Assembly (NCBI GenBank): GCA_964247055.1 | Contig: OZ176052.1 | Location: 2,604,001 to 2,668,000 of the forward strand | Reading direction: 5' to 3' | Origin: Paragordius varius | Lineage: Eukaryota; Nematomorpha | Length of the DNA: 64,000 nucleotides | Shown here: piece by piece, positions 46,326 to 57,896 of the stretch | How the letters are laid out: each line of letters begins with the position of its first letter | Position numbering within the stretch: position 1 is the stretch's first letter | The notes under the pieces: generated by a model | The model's input: only the letters and a program-made list of their open reading frames with translations | Databases searched by the model: none | Told to the model about the DNA's origin: nothing | Program-made: the position numbers and the translations under genes

Positions 46326-49300
46326 TAGATACATTTAGAAAAATTGTAATATTAATTACGGTAAAAATTGAATAATAACATAACGTACAAAAATAAAAAT
46401 ATATTTTTAGCATAGAAATAAAACCATACTTTTTTAACCATAACTTATATGATTACCAATTTACAAATATTAGGTGTATTTTTGGACATCTCGGCTCTCT
46501 ATTTGCAATACTTTGAAAATAATGGTTGAAAATAATATAATTGTGTAAACAAAATTTGTTTTTTTAGTTCATGTCTTTATATAATTGAATTATACAGTAA
46601 TCAACTAACCATCCTTTTCTAAGTTCCATAGATTCAAATATTAATTAAATTTTGGAAAAAAAACCAATTTTTTACACTTAAATGCCACAGTTATATCAAT
46701 TGGATTAAAGACATACCCTCGTCTCCGGAGACCAGTTAGAGTATAAAGTCTAGGATCATCCCAATCCCTGACACACTTGCTTTCAATGAGTTTTGCAATT
46801 TTTCGTTTACTAACTACACTATGAGTTACATTCAATCGCCCATATTCCCATTGCACGGGACAATACAAATCCAAGGCATTACATAGCCAATAATAGGAGG
46901 AACGTCGTGATTGAAACTCTTTGGTACAAAGACTGTGTGTTATATCCTCAAAACTGTCACACAAACAATGCGTGAAATCATACGTTGGATATATGCACCT
47001 ACATTGTAGGATCGAAAAAAGTATAGTAAAGATCAGCGAAAAATAAGGCGTAAAATAAAAAAAATCTAATTTTTATGCAAAAAGCCGCATCTTAAGGATC
47101 AACCATTTTTAAATCTTTATTATTCTATGTAAATCGTTAACTGTATAAAGTGGGTGTCCGCCCTACCCTTACCTACGCCTGCGAAACTTGGGCAATCACA
47201 AAAACATAAGAATCAAAAAGAACGGAAGACAAAATGCTAAAATATATGATAATTTCTATAAATAAACTAAAACCAATAACAGCTTTTATCAGAACAAATA
47301 GACTTCGGTACAAAGAAATTTTTGATTTACAATTCCCTGCCCCCAACCGAAAAGGGAGGCCTGAAATAACGGACTCAAATCATAGAACAAGATTATAAAC
47401 TCCCGAACATACCTCGAAACGCAAAATAAAATCAATTATAACTTCCCATTTAAATAAAAAAATATTGCCAAATCTACAAAAAATACAGTTTAACCGTTGA
47501 CTCTCGATCACAAAAACCTGACATTTATTACGAACATTTTAACTTTTTTTAAATTTGTAAATTACCATTCGTTTCCTGTACGATGGTGTGGTACAAACTT
47601 TATTCTATAGGCTACAGGATCCATTTTCCCTTCTTCAAGTCTAACTTTCATTCTTAGCGTGGCTTTACCTTCATCAATTTTGCCGTGTTTCATATCCTAT
47701 TAGAATAAAAATTTGATAAAAAAGTAATTTATTTAAAATATTATTTGGATAATAAACAATAAAATAAATTTATTCAAAAAAACACATTTTAATTTATTAC
47801 CATACATTTTTATGGATTTAACATTTTGTATTGTCAATCTGCTAGGTATAATGCATAAATAAAAAAAATTCGAATACATTCGAACACTTATATTTTAATT
47901 ACCTTTCATAGTTTGGTATTAAATATTTTTTACACATTGAATTTTAAAACATTCCAATTTTATCCACTTTTCTCTGCAAAAACTAAAAATAATTTAACAG
48001 AAAAGTTTTTATAATAAAAAAATTTATTGGCCAAACAAAGGTTTTACATGATTTAGTGATAAAATTTATGAGATTTAATTGTTAAAGAGAAAAAGAGAGC
48101 GTCCGTACATTAAATAAAATCAAATTTTCATCAACACTCCGGGTGCGCCAAGGTGAAGGCTTTGGATCAAACCCTTTTATTTCATCCGCACTTTGATGGC
48201 AAACGTAAGCAAGTCCCTTGTGGATAAGTTCAACAGCACATTCATACAAGCGTTGAAAATAATCACTAGAATGCGTAATTTTCCATGGTTTATAACCTTG
48301 CAAAACCAATGTATATATATATATAATAAATGTAGTTTTGTTTTAGGGGTTAAAAGATTAATTGGTGCATTGTGCCTAGTTTAATGATTTAATTTTCACT
48401 ACTGTTTACAAAAGGGAAAAAGAGATGATAAACATATAGGTAGAAATGTCTACATGTGGTATATTATGGAGCGCTTATTGAGTTAAATATTCAAAACGTA
48501 AAAATTTGATATAAAATACAGATAGAAGAACAAATAAATTCTCTAATCAAACATTCCGATAGTTTAAGAATTGGGAGATATTACATTGGTGTCGAAACAT
48601 TTTACTTTATTATTTATAGCAGGGGTGTGCAGCACTGATATTTTTGCGGCTGTTTTGATAATTTTTGTTTTTTTTATTTATTTTAGCCTAATTTTGAATG
48701 ATATATCTTCTAAATTATCGTAAATTTTTAATTGATATCCAATTACATTAAAACACTTTTGTGTATACCGAAAAAAGAGTGTTGGACAACACTGAATCAC
48801 AATTTTAAATTTAATCTTATCAAAAATTTTAAAATATATCCATTTATATAATCAAATAAAAAAATTATATATAATTTTAAACAGAAACATTTTTTAGATA
48901 AATCAAATATACCCACCCAGCCATCTGACCATTTCTTCGATTCCTAAGAAAAATTTTTCCTCTTCCTTTTCGGGATTCGTGTCATCGTATCGAAGGTAAC
49001 ACAATCCATCATTTGCCTTATTAAATAAATAATTTTTACAGCAAAATGTTGCTTTTTATTTAATATTGGCTGATAACATAGAGTAAAGAGTAATTGGGTA
49101 ATGCCATTAAAAAACGAAAAAAAAACAGCCAATTTTTTATGCTCTTTGCTGTATATATAAAAATAACTAGCAATGTGCACTTCATACTGTCATTTTCACC
49201 GCAAAATTAAATCAGTAAAAATATTAAAAAATGCATAAAATTTAAAATAAGAAAATATGTACTTATATATATACACATAAAGCCCGTATTGTATAATGAC

Positions 49301-52300
49301 AAATTTATTTTATATATATAATTAAAATATATGTATATATAGATTGCTTTTCGAATTCACCTTTGAACATTTCAAATCTTTTCTAAAATACTTATGTGTT
49401 TTTAGGCTAAATTATATCATATTTAATATTAAATGTTCTAGGGTGATAAGAAATTGAAGGTGAAAATGGTATATTAAAAAACACACATGGCACATAGTTT
49501 AAAAATATGGTTGTCTTTTGCAAAAAATATTTCTTTTAGTCTTTAAGTGTTATCCACTCAAAAATATTTTTCATAAAGAAACTTAAATATCAAAATAGTT
49601 TTTACCTTAGCGTACCCAAAATCAATGTTTATAGCTTTTGCGTGTCCTATGTGAAGTATACCATTTGGTTCAGGGGGGAATCGGGTTATAACCCTACCTC
49701 CTGTACGGGCTAAATGTTCAGCTAATAACTGTTTTGTGTTTGGCGTTATAACGTACCCATCTGTCATATAATTTTCTCCTGCAATATAGAGAAAATCCAT
49801 GATTATTAGGTCAAAATATGCCATATCAAAATTAAAATTTTTGTGGTGAAACAATATCAAACATTATTTCAAAAATTTAAAATAACATTACACCTCAAAT
49901 TTACCCTTGAACAATTCAAATTTGCCCTCAAACAATTCTCACCCTAAAATAAATTATGTGTTTTCGAATATGAAAAATATGTTTAAAAAATAAAATTTCG
50001 ATTAAAATTAACATGATACAGAAAAAATAATAGGCTATGCCATAAAGAAATTTTATGATAAGTTATATTAGCTCATAAACACATAATTATTTAGGGGTAA
50101 TTAGAAAAGTTCAAGGGTGGATTTGAGGTGTAAATGGTATATTAATATAGTGAAAAATACTTTTCGATATTGATGTTTTACTTTTAGTTTTTTTAAAGTT
50201 GCCACATTTATTTCCAAAATGCTTTGTATAAATGATGCATGAGTTTAGTTAAGAAAATTGATATACATTTACAATTCACATTGACCCTTAAACAATTCAA
50301 ATTCACCCTCAAATAAATTATATGTTTTTTAAGATTAAAATTTAATTTTTATTTCTTTTAAAAAAATAAAATTTTGTTTAAAATTAAAATAATAACGAAA
50401 AATAATAACTATATTATAAAGATATATTTCATATTAATAATGAATTATAGTTCGAATACACATAATTTATTTTTAGGGTGAATTTAAATTGTTAAAGGGT
50501 GAATTTAAACTGTAAACGGTATATATTTTATCAATCATTAAATCCAACATTTTTAATTGATCTTACATTATAATATTACAACATTCGAGACATTAATCAC
50601 TATGCATAATAATAAACAAAACATATGTAATCTGAAACGCAAATATAAACTTTAATTGGTTGGGACAAAAAATAAATATATATATTTCAGACCTGAAAAA
50701 ATGGAAAATTTATCATATGTAGAAAAAAAACTAGAGAACTGAGAAATATTAGACATTTCTTAAAAAACATGTAAAACAAATTAAAATTTAACATATGTGT
50801 ATAAATAAACCGGGTTTATGGAACCCCAAATTTTTATATAAATCTAGGTAATTTCTGGATAAAGTCGAAGTTTTTGCAGAATCGGTGGTTATTGATGTAG
50901 GGATTTCCTTGGATTTATTAACATTTTCTTTAGTTTTTTTGCTTGAGAAGTTTTCATGACCATTTTGCCTGAAATGTTGCGTCTAAATTAAATATTTTTA
51001 TTTAAGGCTAAAATTATTTTTGGTATAAAAATTTAACCTAAAATATTTTATAAAGAAATATTACATAAGGAAAACAAAAAATTAAATTTTTATAATATTT
51101 ATTATCTCCTAAAAATGTTGATAAAAAATTTAAAATTCGTAAAAAACACGTTTTTAGCGCTATATAGCTGTTTTCGCACATTTATTCCTATCTTATAAAA
51201 AAAGATTCATGCGATTTTTTGCTAAAGGAAGGTTTATTTTTATGATATAGCCAATAATATTTGATCACTCCTCTGAGTATCAATCATGTACCCTTTTCTG
51301 ATACCCTTTCCTTCTTCTCTCAATTCTATATTATTTATGTTAAAATCTTGTCCATATATTGCGAAACCCAGATAAAAGGATTTAAATTTTTAATAATTGA
51401 TTGCAATACTTTTTAACAGATTACAAAAATGCATATTAATCGTAAACATGTAAAATATTGCTCTTAACAAAAAATATTTTACATAAATAGCCTATATTTT
51501 GTCTCATACCTTTACTGTGACAATATCTTTCACACATTTCCCATCGGCCCAAGGCAAGTGCGATTTGACTTCTCCAATAATAAAACCAATATTATTGATA
51601 TTGGCATCATTCGAGTTGACTAGTTTACAGATTATTGAATCAACCTTGGATAATATACAAAAATGTTCTTACCAAATTTTCGATTTCCGCTTTAGTTACT
51701 GTAATACCTATCCCACAAGCCTTTTCAAAAGCATGGCTATCAAATGCATTTGTTGTTGAAATTTGTGATGAATGTTGTAAAAAATATTTCAAAGCAGCTA
51801 CATAATATTTTACAGTCAAAATTAAAATTATACAGACAAAACGAAAATAATATTTATTACAGGAATTTAATCCGTATGACCTATTGTTTTGAATTGCAAA
51901 ATAAAAAATAGGTTGGGTTACATAACAAAGGGAAAATAATAATTATTTTATATATATATATATATATATATATTATTATATTTTTTTGTTTTACGTTTTG
52001 TTTAATAATTTTAAGTTTTACTGTGGATATAATGGCATACCTGATATTTGAGAGGTTGAAGTAATTTTACCATCCGATATATATTGCAGTATTATGGGTA
52101 CATGTTGATTAATTTGTGGTTTAACGCAACTAGCAAGTGTATAAAGTAATATGCCAACATTTTTATCAATATTACCGTAATTTAAGTACTAAAATTTAAA
52201 TAAAACAATTTACTTGATTACATATTCCTTGAATGGTTTGAAATAGTGATGTATTTCGTATAGTTTCTTTAGCCTTAGCTTCAGAAAGTCCCAATTTTTT

Positions 52301-52327
52301 AAAAAGCTCAATATCGTGTGCTACCAT
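42415..52327 (-). CDS. QARS1: Cytosolic glutaminyl-tRNA synthetase, sixteen exons, 800 aa
   Basis: Exons from the start: 52214-52327, 52041-52188, 51673-51797, 51510-51644, 50811-50982, 49606-49778, 48917-49016, 48109-48296, 47566-47696, 46717-46998, 46016-46252, 45415-45544, 44818-44913, 43066-43214, 42652-42718, 42415-42570; all phases join. The class I enzyme charges tRNA-Gln. The eukaryotic N-terminal tRNA-binding domain spans about 1-180 ([35 protein letters not shown]). A Lys/Ser-rich linker precedes HKPGENY. The catalytic core has [15 protein letters not shown] (HIGH at 274-277), the [13 protein letters not shown] block, and VVSKRK (491-495) as the KMSKS equivalent. The C-terminal anticodon-binding barrels end [17 protein letters not shown]. 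Human QARS1 has 775 residues. Two introns are 25 and 28 bp; others hold several MITEs, a LINE scrap and short coding-like segments. The start lies 104 bp from the divergent PIMT-1 start. Confidence 0.96.
43425..43575 (-). CDS. Coding-like segment inside QARS intron 13, copy 1
   Basis: The frame opens with a hydrophobic start ([20 protein letters not shown]) and continues through [18 protein letters not shown]. The last part is nearly identical to a plus-strand segment at about 44435-44503. Over 66 aligned bases only four differ and three of these are silent, which hints at coding constraint. Whether the ATG is a true start or internal is unknown. Confidence 0.35.
44076..44270 (-). CDS. Possible exon of unknown protein inside QARS intron 13
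   Basis: After an ATCTAAG acceptor the frame contains [20 protein letters not shown] and [18 protein letters not shown] and stays open for about 60 codons. Codon use looks protein-like. No partner exon or family recognised; it could belong with the 43425-43575 segment on the same strand. Confidence 0.3.
   Translation of the reverse strand, partial: SSKVKLLLSLVSIQSLVLDFRRILHEYSTYTFRHINQNQWIIQDALIFFLRMSHILCLYHTYLK
44425..44503 (+). CDS. Coding-like segment inside QARS intron 13, copy 2 (opposite strand)
   Basis: The frame runs [17 protein letters not shown] and on to NIYE, then meets a GAG/GTTTAT donor-like site. It is the diverged plus-strand partner of 43425-43575, sharing about 22 codons with one amino-acid change. 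Flanking sequence is not shared, so this is not a simple inverted repeat arm. Confidence 0.3.
46359..46600. mobile_element. Diverged MITE family C copy
   Basis: GGTAAAAATTGAATAATAAC, ATAACGTACAAAAATAAAAA and AACCATACTTTTTTAA at the left and TCTTTATATAATTGAATTA at the right follow the family order. It lies in QARS intron 10, just inside a (TA)n tract. Confidence 0.5.
47140..47440 (+). mobile_element. LINE reverse-transcriptase C-terminal remnant
   Basis: The plus strand reads [17 protein letters not shown], a stop, then [24 protein letters not shown] and NRKGRPE. This order (YAxETW, then an R-rich helix, LRYxxH-like, RGRP) is typical of the end of non-LTR retrotransposon polymerases. It has in-frame stops and no recognisable upstream domain. 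It lies antisense in QARS intron 9. Confidence 0.7.
49346..49475. mobile_element. MITE family D copy 1 (short)
   Basis: AATTCACCTTTGAACATTTC at the left and GAAGGTGAAAATGGTATATT at the right are inverted ends of family D; the centre keeps TATGTGTTTTTAGG. About 130 bp, in QARS intron 6. Confidence 0.6.
49883..50143. mobile_element. MITE family D copy 2
   Basis: Left ACACCTCAAATTTACCCTTG and AACAATTCAAATT are mirrored at the right by TTCAAGGGTGGATTTGAGGT. About 260 bp, in QARS intron 5. A second inverted pair inside (CTCACCCTAAAATAAATTATG and CATAATTATTTAGGGG) shows a layered foldback structure. Confidence 0.75.
50261..50525. mobile_element. MITE family D copy 3
   Basis: Left TTACAATTCACATTGACCC and ATTCACCCTCAAATAAATTA, right TTTAGGGTGAATTTAAATTG and AAAGGGTGAATTTAAACTG. 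About 265 bp, only 118 bp from copy 2 and in the same intron. Confidence 0.72.
51813..52023. mobile_element. MITE family C copy in QARS intron 2
   Basis: Left CAGTCAAAATTAAAATTATACAG and right ACGTTTTGTTTAATAATTTTA ending ACTG; TA precedes it. A (TA)n tract lies inside. It fills nearly the whole intron between QARS exons 2 and 3. Confidence 0.65.
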
Positions 52328-52431
52328 GTGTTACGAATCTAAAAACAGTGTTTTACCCTATCTATGTTAGGTTAAATTTGGCTTAAAGAAATATAAAAAT
52401 TGTTTGAAAATTATTTACCAAATTTTTGGGT
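52328..52431. promoter_or_regulatory. Divergent intergenic region shared by QARS and PIMT-1
   Basis: The two start codons face away from each other across 104 bp, so both 5' UTRs and any core promoter must lie here or run into the other gene. No TATA box is obvious. A bidirectional promoter is the simplest reading. Confidence 0.6.
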
Positions 52432-55400
52432 ATGGCTTGGAAAGCTTGCGAAAAAACAAATATCGATTTCATTAAATCACTAAAAAGTTTATTTTTTTGT
52501 ATTATCCATCATAGGTTATGGTTTAATAAAGTCTGATCGGGTCGAAAAAGTAATGCAAAAAGTTGATAGAGCCGATTTTTGTCCATCTAGTCCGTACGTT
52601 GATGCTCCAAAAAGTATTGGGTATGGAGCCACAATAAGTGCACCACATATGGTAAGTTTTATAGAATAACTGATATAAACATGCAAAATGTGATGTTTTT
52701 TAAATGTAATCTCTTAATTTAACAAAAGTTATTACTAAATTTATCAATTTAAACTATATTAGCATGCTCATTCTTTGGAATTATTATTACATCATTTGAT
52801 TCCTGGAAATAAAGCGTTAGATGTTGGTTCAGGTAGCGGATTCTTAACGACTTGTATGGGAGAAATGGTAATTCAAACATAAATATTTAATTAGCATTTT
52901 GGTTTTTTTCGAGACACTTTTTGTTTTGTATTTTTATGGGTGATTGATTTTTAAAAAATTTATATTATAATCCTACTTTACCATAAATATTCTGTGAAAT
53001 GTAAATAGTAAATGAATTATAGTAATTTTAACTGTTGAATTATAAAATTTTTACTAACTATGAAAGTTTCTTAATATACATTTGATTATCATTCCAATTT
53101 AGTCAATTTATTCTAACCAATATTTATTTTATAACCCATTTAACGTTTCGTCCGCAACATTTTTACATCAATTCATTAAAGTTGTAAAATTCGTTATAAA
53201 TATAATTCTCAAAACATTAAATTAATTTTCTCAAAAAATTCTTTTATAGGTATCACCCAATGGTCGCGCTATTGGAATTGAACACATTCCTGAATTGGTC
53301 AAAGACTCGCTTGTTAACATTCGAAAACATCATGCCGATCTCCTTGACAAGCAGATTATTAAAATTATTGGTAAATATTTTTATATAATCATTATGGTTT
53401 ATTCAATAATTTAATTTTTTAGTATTATGGTTGTAAAAATTTGTTATCTACTAAAAGAAATTTATAACCTAAATTAGTATGTTTGAATCTGAAATTATTA
53501 ACCAAAATATGGAAATATTAAAAGAATTATTTTTTTCTTATAAATAATAGAGAGTAATATATATCGTGTTATTAGGGTTGTGATTTTGACCCCCTTTTTT
53601 TGAAAAAGGGGGTCAGACCTAGGTCCGACCTAGGTCTGACCTAGGTCATACCATCCAATATTAAATAACTACATACATAAATTGATTTAATCACATAAAA
53701 AAGGTTTTTACATAAAGTGTATATTTTTTAAAATTATACTTTCACCAATCCTGATAATTTAAATTTCTACAATTAACGATCTGTCCTGGAATCATACATA
53801 AAAACTTATGGAAAATTCATATCACATAAAGCTAAAACTAATGAAAAAATATGAATTTATTTAAGCCTATTTATGCTCTAATTATTTAGATTGTGTAAAA
53901 ACGAGTCACTGTCCATGAACATAACGTTAACTTAGGATGGTTCAAAGTTTTTTTACACTTTAAAATTTTTTATACGATTTATTAGAATATATAATCGTGC
54001 TCACTACATTTAAAATTTCAGTAATCTTATTAGGATTAATAAATTCTTAGATCAAATTATTTATTATATGACATTGGCATACATGCCATATTATATTAGG
54101 ATTTTCTTTATTAATTAAATTAGCAGCCTTCATGTTCGCTGCATTATCGGTCACAATGGCATTAATTATTTAAATTTCTAATATCTTTTATAATTGGTTC
54201 CATTATGTTATAGATATATTCGGCAGTCTACTATGATAAGATGCGTCAATAGTTAATAACAATGATTTTTGGGATCCCTGGCCAATAAATAATATTAATT
54301 TGCTTCCTACGAATATTGGTAAAGGGATCGACGATTAATAAAATATTATTTTTACATATTCCAATAACTATTTTTATATCTTCATAACATGAATCTAATA
54401 ATTTATTGGAAATCTGTTTTCTATTTGGAATAGCATGATTAGGTTTAAACTATTAATGAAACTCCGAAAATGTTTATTTTCAACTATGTTTAGAGTTGAG
54501 GATGTATAAATAAATTTTGCCAAATGTTTCTGGCTAATTTCTATTGAAAACAGAAATTTTTAAGACTAAACTTAAGAAATTAAATAATTAGCTTGCTTTT
54601 CGACCATCCCCTTCTATCATATAATTTATTTCATGATCTTCATTTAGATGTTTCTTCATTCGGTTTTTATTTAATATATATATAAGGTAATTCCATTTCT
54701 TGCATGTAACTTGATTTTTTTTGATCGAAATATTTCCACAAGGCTGATTTTATTATGTAGGAAGTAAAGAAAAGATGTGTATCATATGATATTTAAAACA
54801 AAATATTACATATATAAATAATATAAGGTTTTGTTTTCCTAAAAATTGTAAAATTAAAAAAAATAAAAAATTAAAAAAAAATAAAAAAATTGACCTAGGT
54901 CATTTTTATGACCCTAGGTCATTGACTAATGGGCACAACCCTACGTGTTATACATTTTAACGGTGTGGATTTTGTATAGTCTCTTCTTTATTTTGCCTCA
55001 TTTTCTATGTTAGTATTTTTTATATTTTTATTTTAATATTCGTTCGCTATCAAATTTACACATTAACCATTTAATCGATTTTATGAGTTACCACCAAGTA
55101 TTTAATATAAATTTCTTTGTTAGATAACTTGTTTCATCATAATAAAATTTAGTAAATTACATTGTATGAATCAACATAAATTAGAACGAAAAACTTGTAT
55201 TTTTTATTGCTAAATAACTTTAAATTTATTTTTATAAAAAATTTTATATCATTTTGGAACAATAAAACTATATATTGTGGACATAAATTGAATTTAAAGT
55301 GATTTGTAATCACCAAATTAACTTGGGTATAAACCTGAATTTACTAGATTATAAAAAATTATATGCCTTTTACCTTTATAGTTGCTTTGTCTTTTTAAGT

Positions 55401-56857
55401 CATTTTATTGAAAGATGCTGGTAGATTGGTTTAGGTATCAAACTCGTACATTAATTTTGATAAGGAAATTATTGCACTAATTATTATCGCACAAATGCGT
55501 TTCATGCCAAGAATAATTAATTTATAATATTTCCAAGTTTAGATTTTTTATAATTTTTAGCGCTGACGGGTTTTTATTATGCTGGTGATGATAATTGATT
55601 CAAATTATTATATATGAAACTATCTTGTGAATTATGATATTATTTTCGCTTTTTTATGAAGTCTATACATTACACAGTTAAATTTTAAAATATACATAAT
55701 AACATTTATTTTTTACAATGTTTACCTTTATTTTGAAATGAATTTATCGTTGTTTTTACATTATTATATATGGTGGATAATATTAGGACTCCAGATTCGG
55801 AGTTTTAAATCCCGCCATAAATAACCAACTTTACATTGTTCGGTGGAAAGGCTACATTGATTTAAGTGCATTTTTATATTATCATTATAAGAAAAGAGTG
55901 GTCTTTCTTCTTTTACCATCAACATTAATGTTTTCAACAGATTTTAAAGGGTCGGTGGCGTCTTTTCTTTGAGTGTAACCGTAGAAACGCAATCTATTAG
56001 TCTGGATGATATAATCGATATTATCGGTTTTTTTAATGAGAGTTGGTATTTCTGGTGCACGAAAGCAGCTTTTCTTTTAAACAAATTTTATTATATTTAT
56101 ACAGAGGGCGATGGTCGACTTGGGTATCCCGAGGAACAATATTACAATGCAATACATGTTGGAGCGGCATGTCCTACAAAACCTCAAGCAGTTTAAATTC
56201 ATTATTTTATCTTTTTGTTCACAAACAAATGTTAAGCTTTTTGCGATATTACTAAAAAATTTATTATAATCAAACGATTTGTCCTATTCCATAAATACCA
56301 AATACTGTGGGTTTGTTGCTTTAATGTTTATTATATGTAAAATGAGCTGGAATCTCCTTTGTGATTTTTTGATCATACAAAATAAACTAAAAGTCGAAAT
56401 TATAAAAACAATAGGTAAAAACAAATAGACAAATATTTAAAAAAGGCCAGCATACTTTTTAATTTTTTAATAAATAATTATGTTAAATGTTAAATTGAGG
56501 GTGTTACTAATTTGCATCTCTCTATTCCATATCCCCCAACATGTTGTAACATTATTTGTTATGAGCCATGATCTTTAATCGGTTTATAAATTATAATTTA
56601 AGTAAAAATAATATAGCTACCTTCATTCTTATATATTTGCATATATAATTTAGCTTATAGATCAATTAGCCCCTGGGGGTCGTTTAATTGCACCAGTTAA
56701 ATCAATTGGAGGCTATCAAGAATTTATGCAATACGATAAAGATGCCAATGGTAATGTTAAAGAAACGCCTTTGCTTGATGTGGCCTATGTGCCTTTGACA
56801 GATAAGGAAAAACAATATGGACAAAGCACGAAAATGTTTATGTTTAAGGGTTTTTAA
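52432..56857 (+). CDS. PCMT1: Protein-L-isoaspartate O-methyltransferase 1, six exons, 235 aa
   Basis: Exons 52432-52486, 52515-52651, 52763-52867, 53250-53370, 56105-56190 and 56654-56857 join in phase. The cytosolic enzyme uses S-adenosylmethionine to methylate isoaspartyl residues and start their repair. Landmarks: MAWKA start as in human PCMT1; [19 protein letters not shown] (the substrate-binding SAPHMH); SAM loop ALDVGSGSG at 82-90; [21 protein letters not shown]; and [15 protein letters not shown]. The C-terminus carries VPLTDKEKQ. Human PCMT1 has 227 residues. Intron 1 is 28 bp, while intron 4 is 2.7 kb and contains a hAT element. Only the junction residue before GDGR is Glu where the family often has Gly or Val. 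Confidence 0.95.
53565..54951 (-). mobile_element. hAT element with perfect 8-bp duplication in PIMT-1 intron 4, 1.37 kb
   Basis: The element covers 53573-54943 with CGTGTTAT at 53565-53572 and 54944-54951. Ends are TAGGGTTGTGATTTTGACC and, in reverse complement, TAGGGTTGTGCCCATTAGTC. Near both ends are repeats of the palindrome GACCTAGGTC. The minus strand has transposase scraps: a BED-finger tail ([19 protein letters not shown], about 54600-54660) and a [17 protein letters not shown] block (about 54100-54160). It is internally deleted and dead. Confidence 0.85.
56391..56600. mobile_element. Diverged MITE family C copy in PIMT-1 intron 5
   Basis: AAGTCGAAATTATAAAAACA, AGACAAATATTTAAAAAAGG and CCAGCATACTTTTTAATTTTT follow the left half of family C; the right half is poorly preserved. 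Confidence 0.5.
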
Positions 56858-57803
56858 AAATTCGTGGCGACAAACATATGCACAATATGTACATTTTAAA
56901 TATATATACATTAACATTTTTTTATATGGTATCTCTTTATAAATAGTCAAAGCTTGTAGTCAATAATATATATAAGCGTATACTATAACCTGTCTACAAA
57001 ATACTTAATAAATAAATAATATATTGATCTTGTATGTGTGGAGTGTTTAGTTCAAATTGATTTGATAATTTTTTATTTCCTCATAATACTTTTATTATCA
57101 ATGGCCAACCCTTTTAAATTTCCTAATTTTGTTTATTTAAAATTATTTCTGTACATGCATAATTATTTCATTGGTACTATATATGTATATATATATATAT
57201 ATATACATATATATATGTGTGTGTATAGGTATAAATAAACGAAAGATAATCATATATCTATAAAATAATTTTCTTATGATTTCCAAATTGTTTTGCCTTT
57301 AATTTAAATTGGACTATCAACTTTTGTAAAGAATCGATAAGTCTGAAAAGTGAATTAGAAAATTTATGACTTGGTCAAAATCCATAACATGTGTAAATTT
57401 TCAGTGAGATTTTGGAAAAAAAACGCTTGTTATATAAGCATTGCTCATTTTAAATATTCATTTTTATTCCGTTTAAAACACATTTTTTATTATTCGATAT
57501 GAAGGTGAGGAAAATATGTTTGTGCCTCATTGCGTTATATTTATGGCTTCTAATGAATTTTATTTTACCAAAATATTAACATGTAAACATTGATTGTTTA
57601 TGTTAGGTATAGATGTGATTAACTTTTTTACGTTAAATAATAATTCACCCATATTGAATAACAAAAACGAAACTGTTATTGTAAATTTTAAATCCCAAAC
57701 TTACATAAGCGATTTCGCTTGTATACATAAATATTCAATCGAAGCGAGTGGATAATCTAAACCGATTTATAATAATAACGTGTACACAAAAAACATTATG
57801 ATG

Positions 57804-57845
<42 letters not shown>

Positions 57846-57896
57846 TAGAAAGATTTATCAGGAATCTCATAATCCTATTTGTTTTAGGGCTTATGA
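56858..57896. other. Spacer after PIMT-1
   Basis: Non-coding, with TA/CA-rich simple sequence near 57180-57230 and a (TA)n tract at 57807-57842. Open frames here (57038-57238, 56702-56950) lack support; the second is antisense to PIMT-1 exon 6. Confidence 0.5.

Noticed and set aside
51499-51759. Plus-strand open frame of 86 codons
   Set aside because: It is antisense to QARS exons 3 and 4, which match the family on the minus strand.
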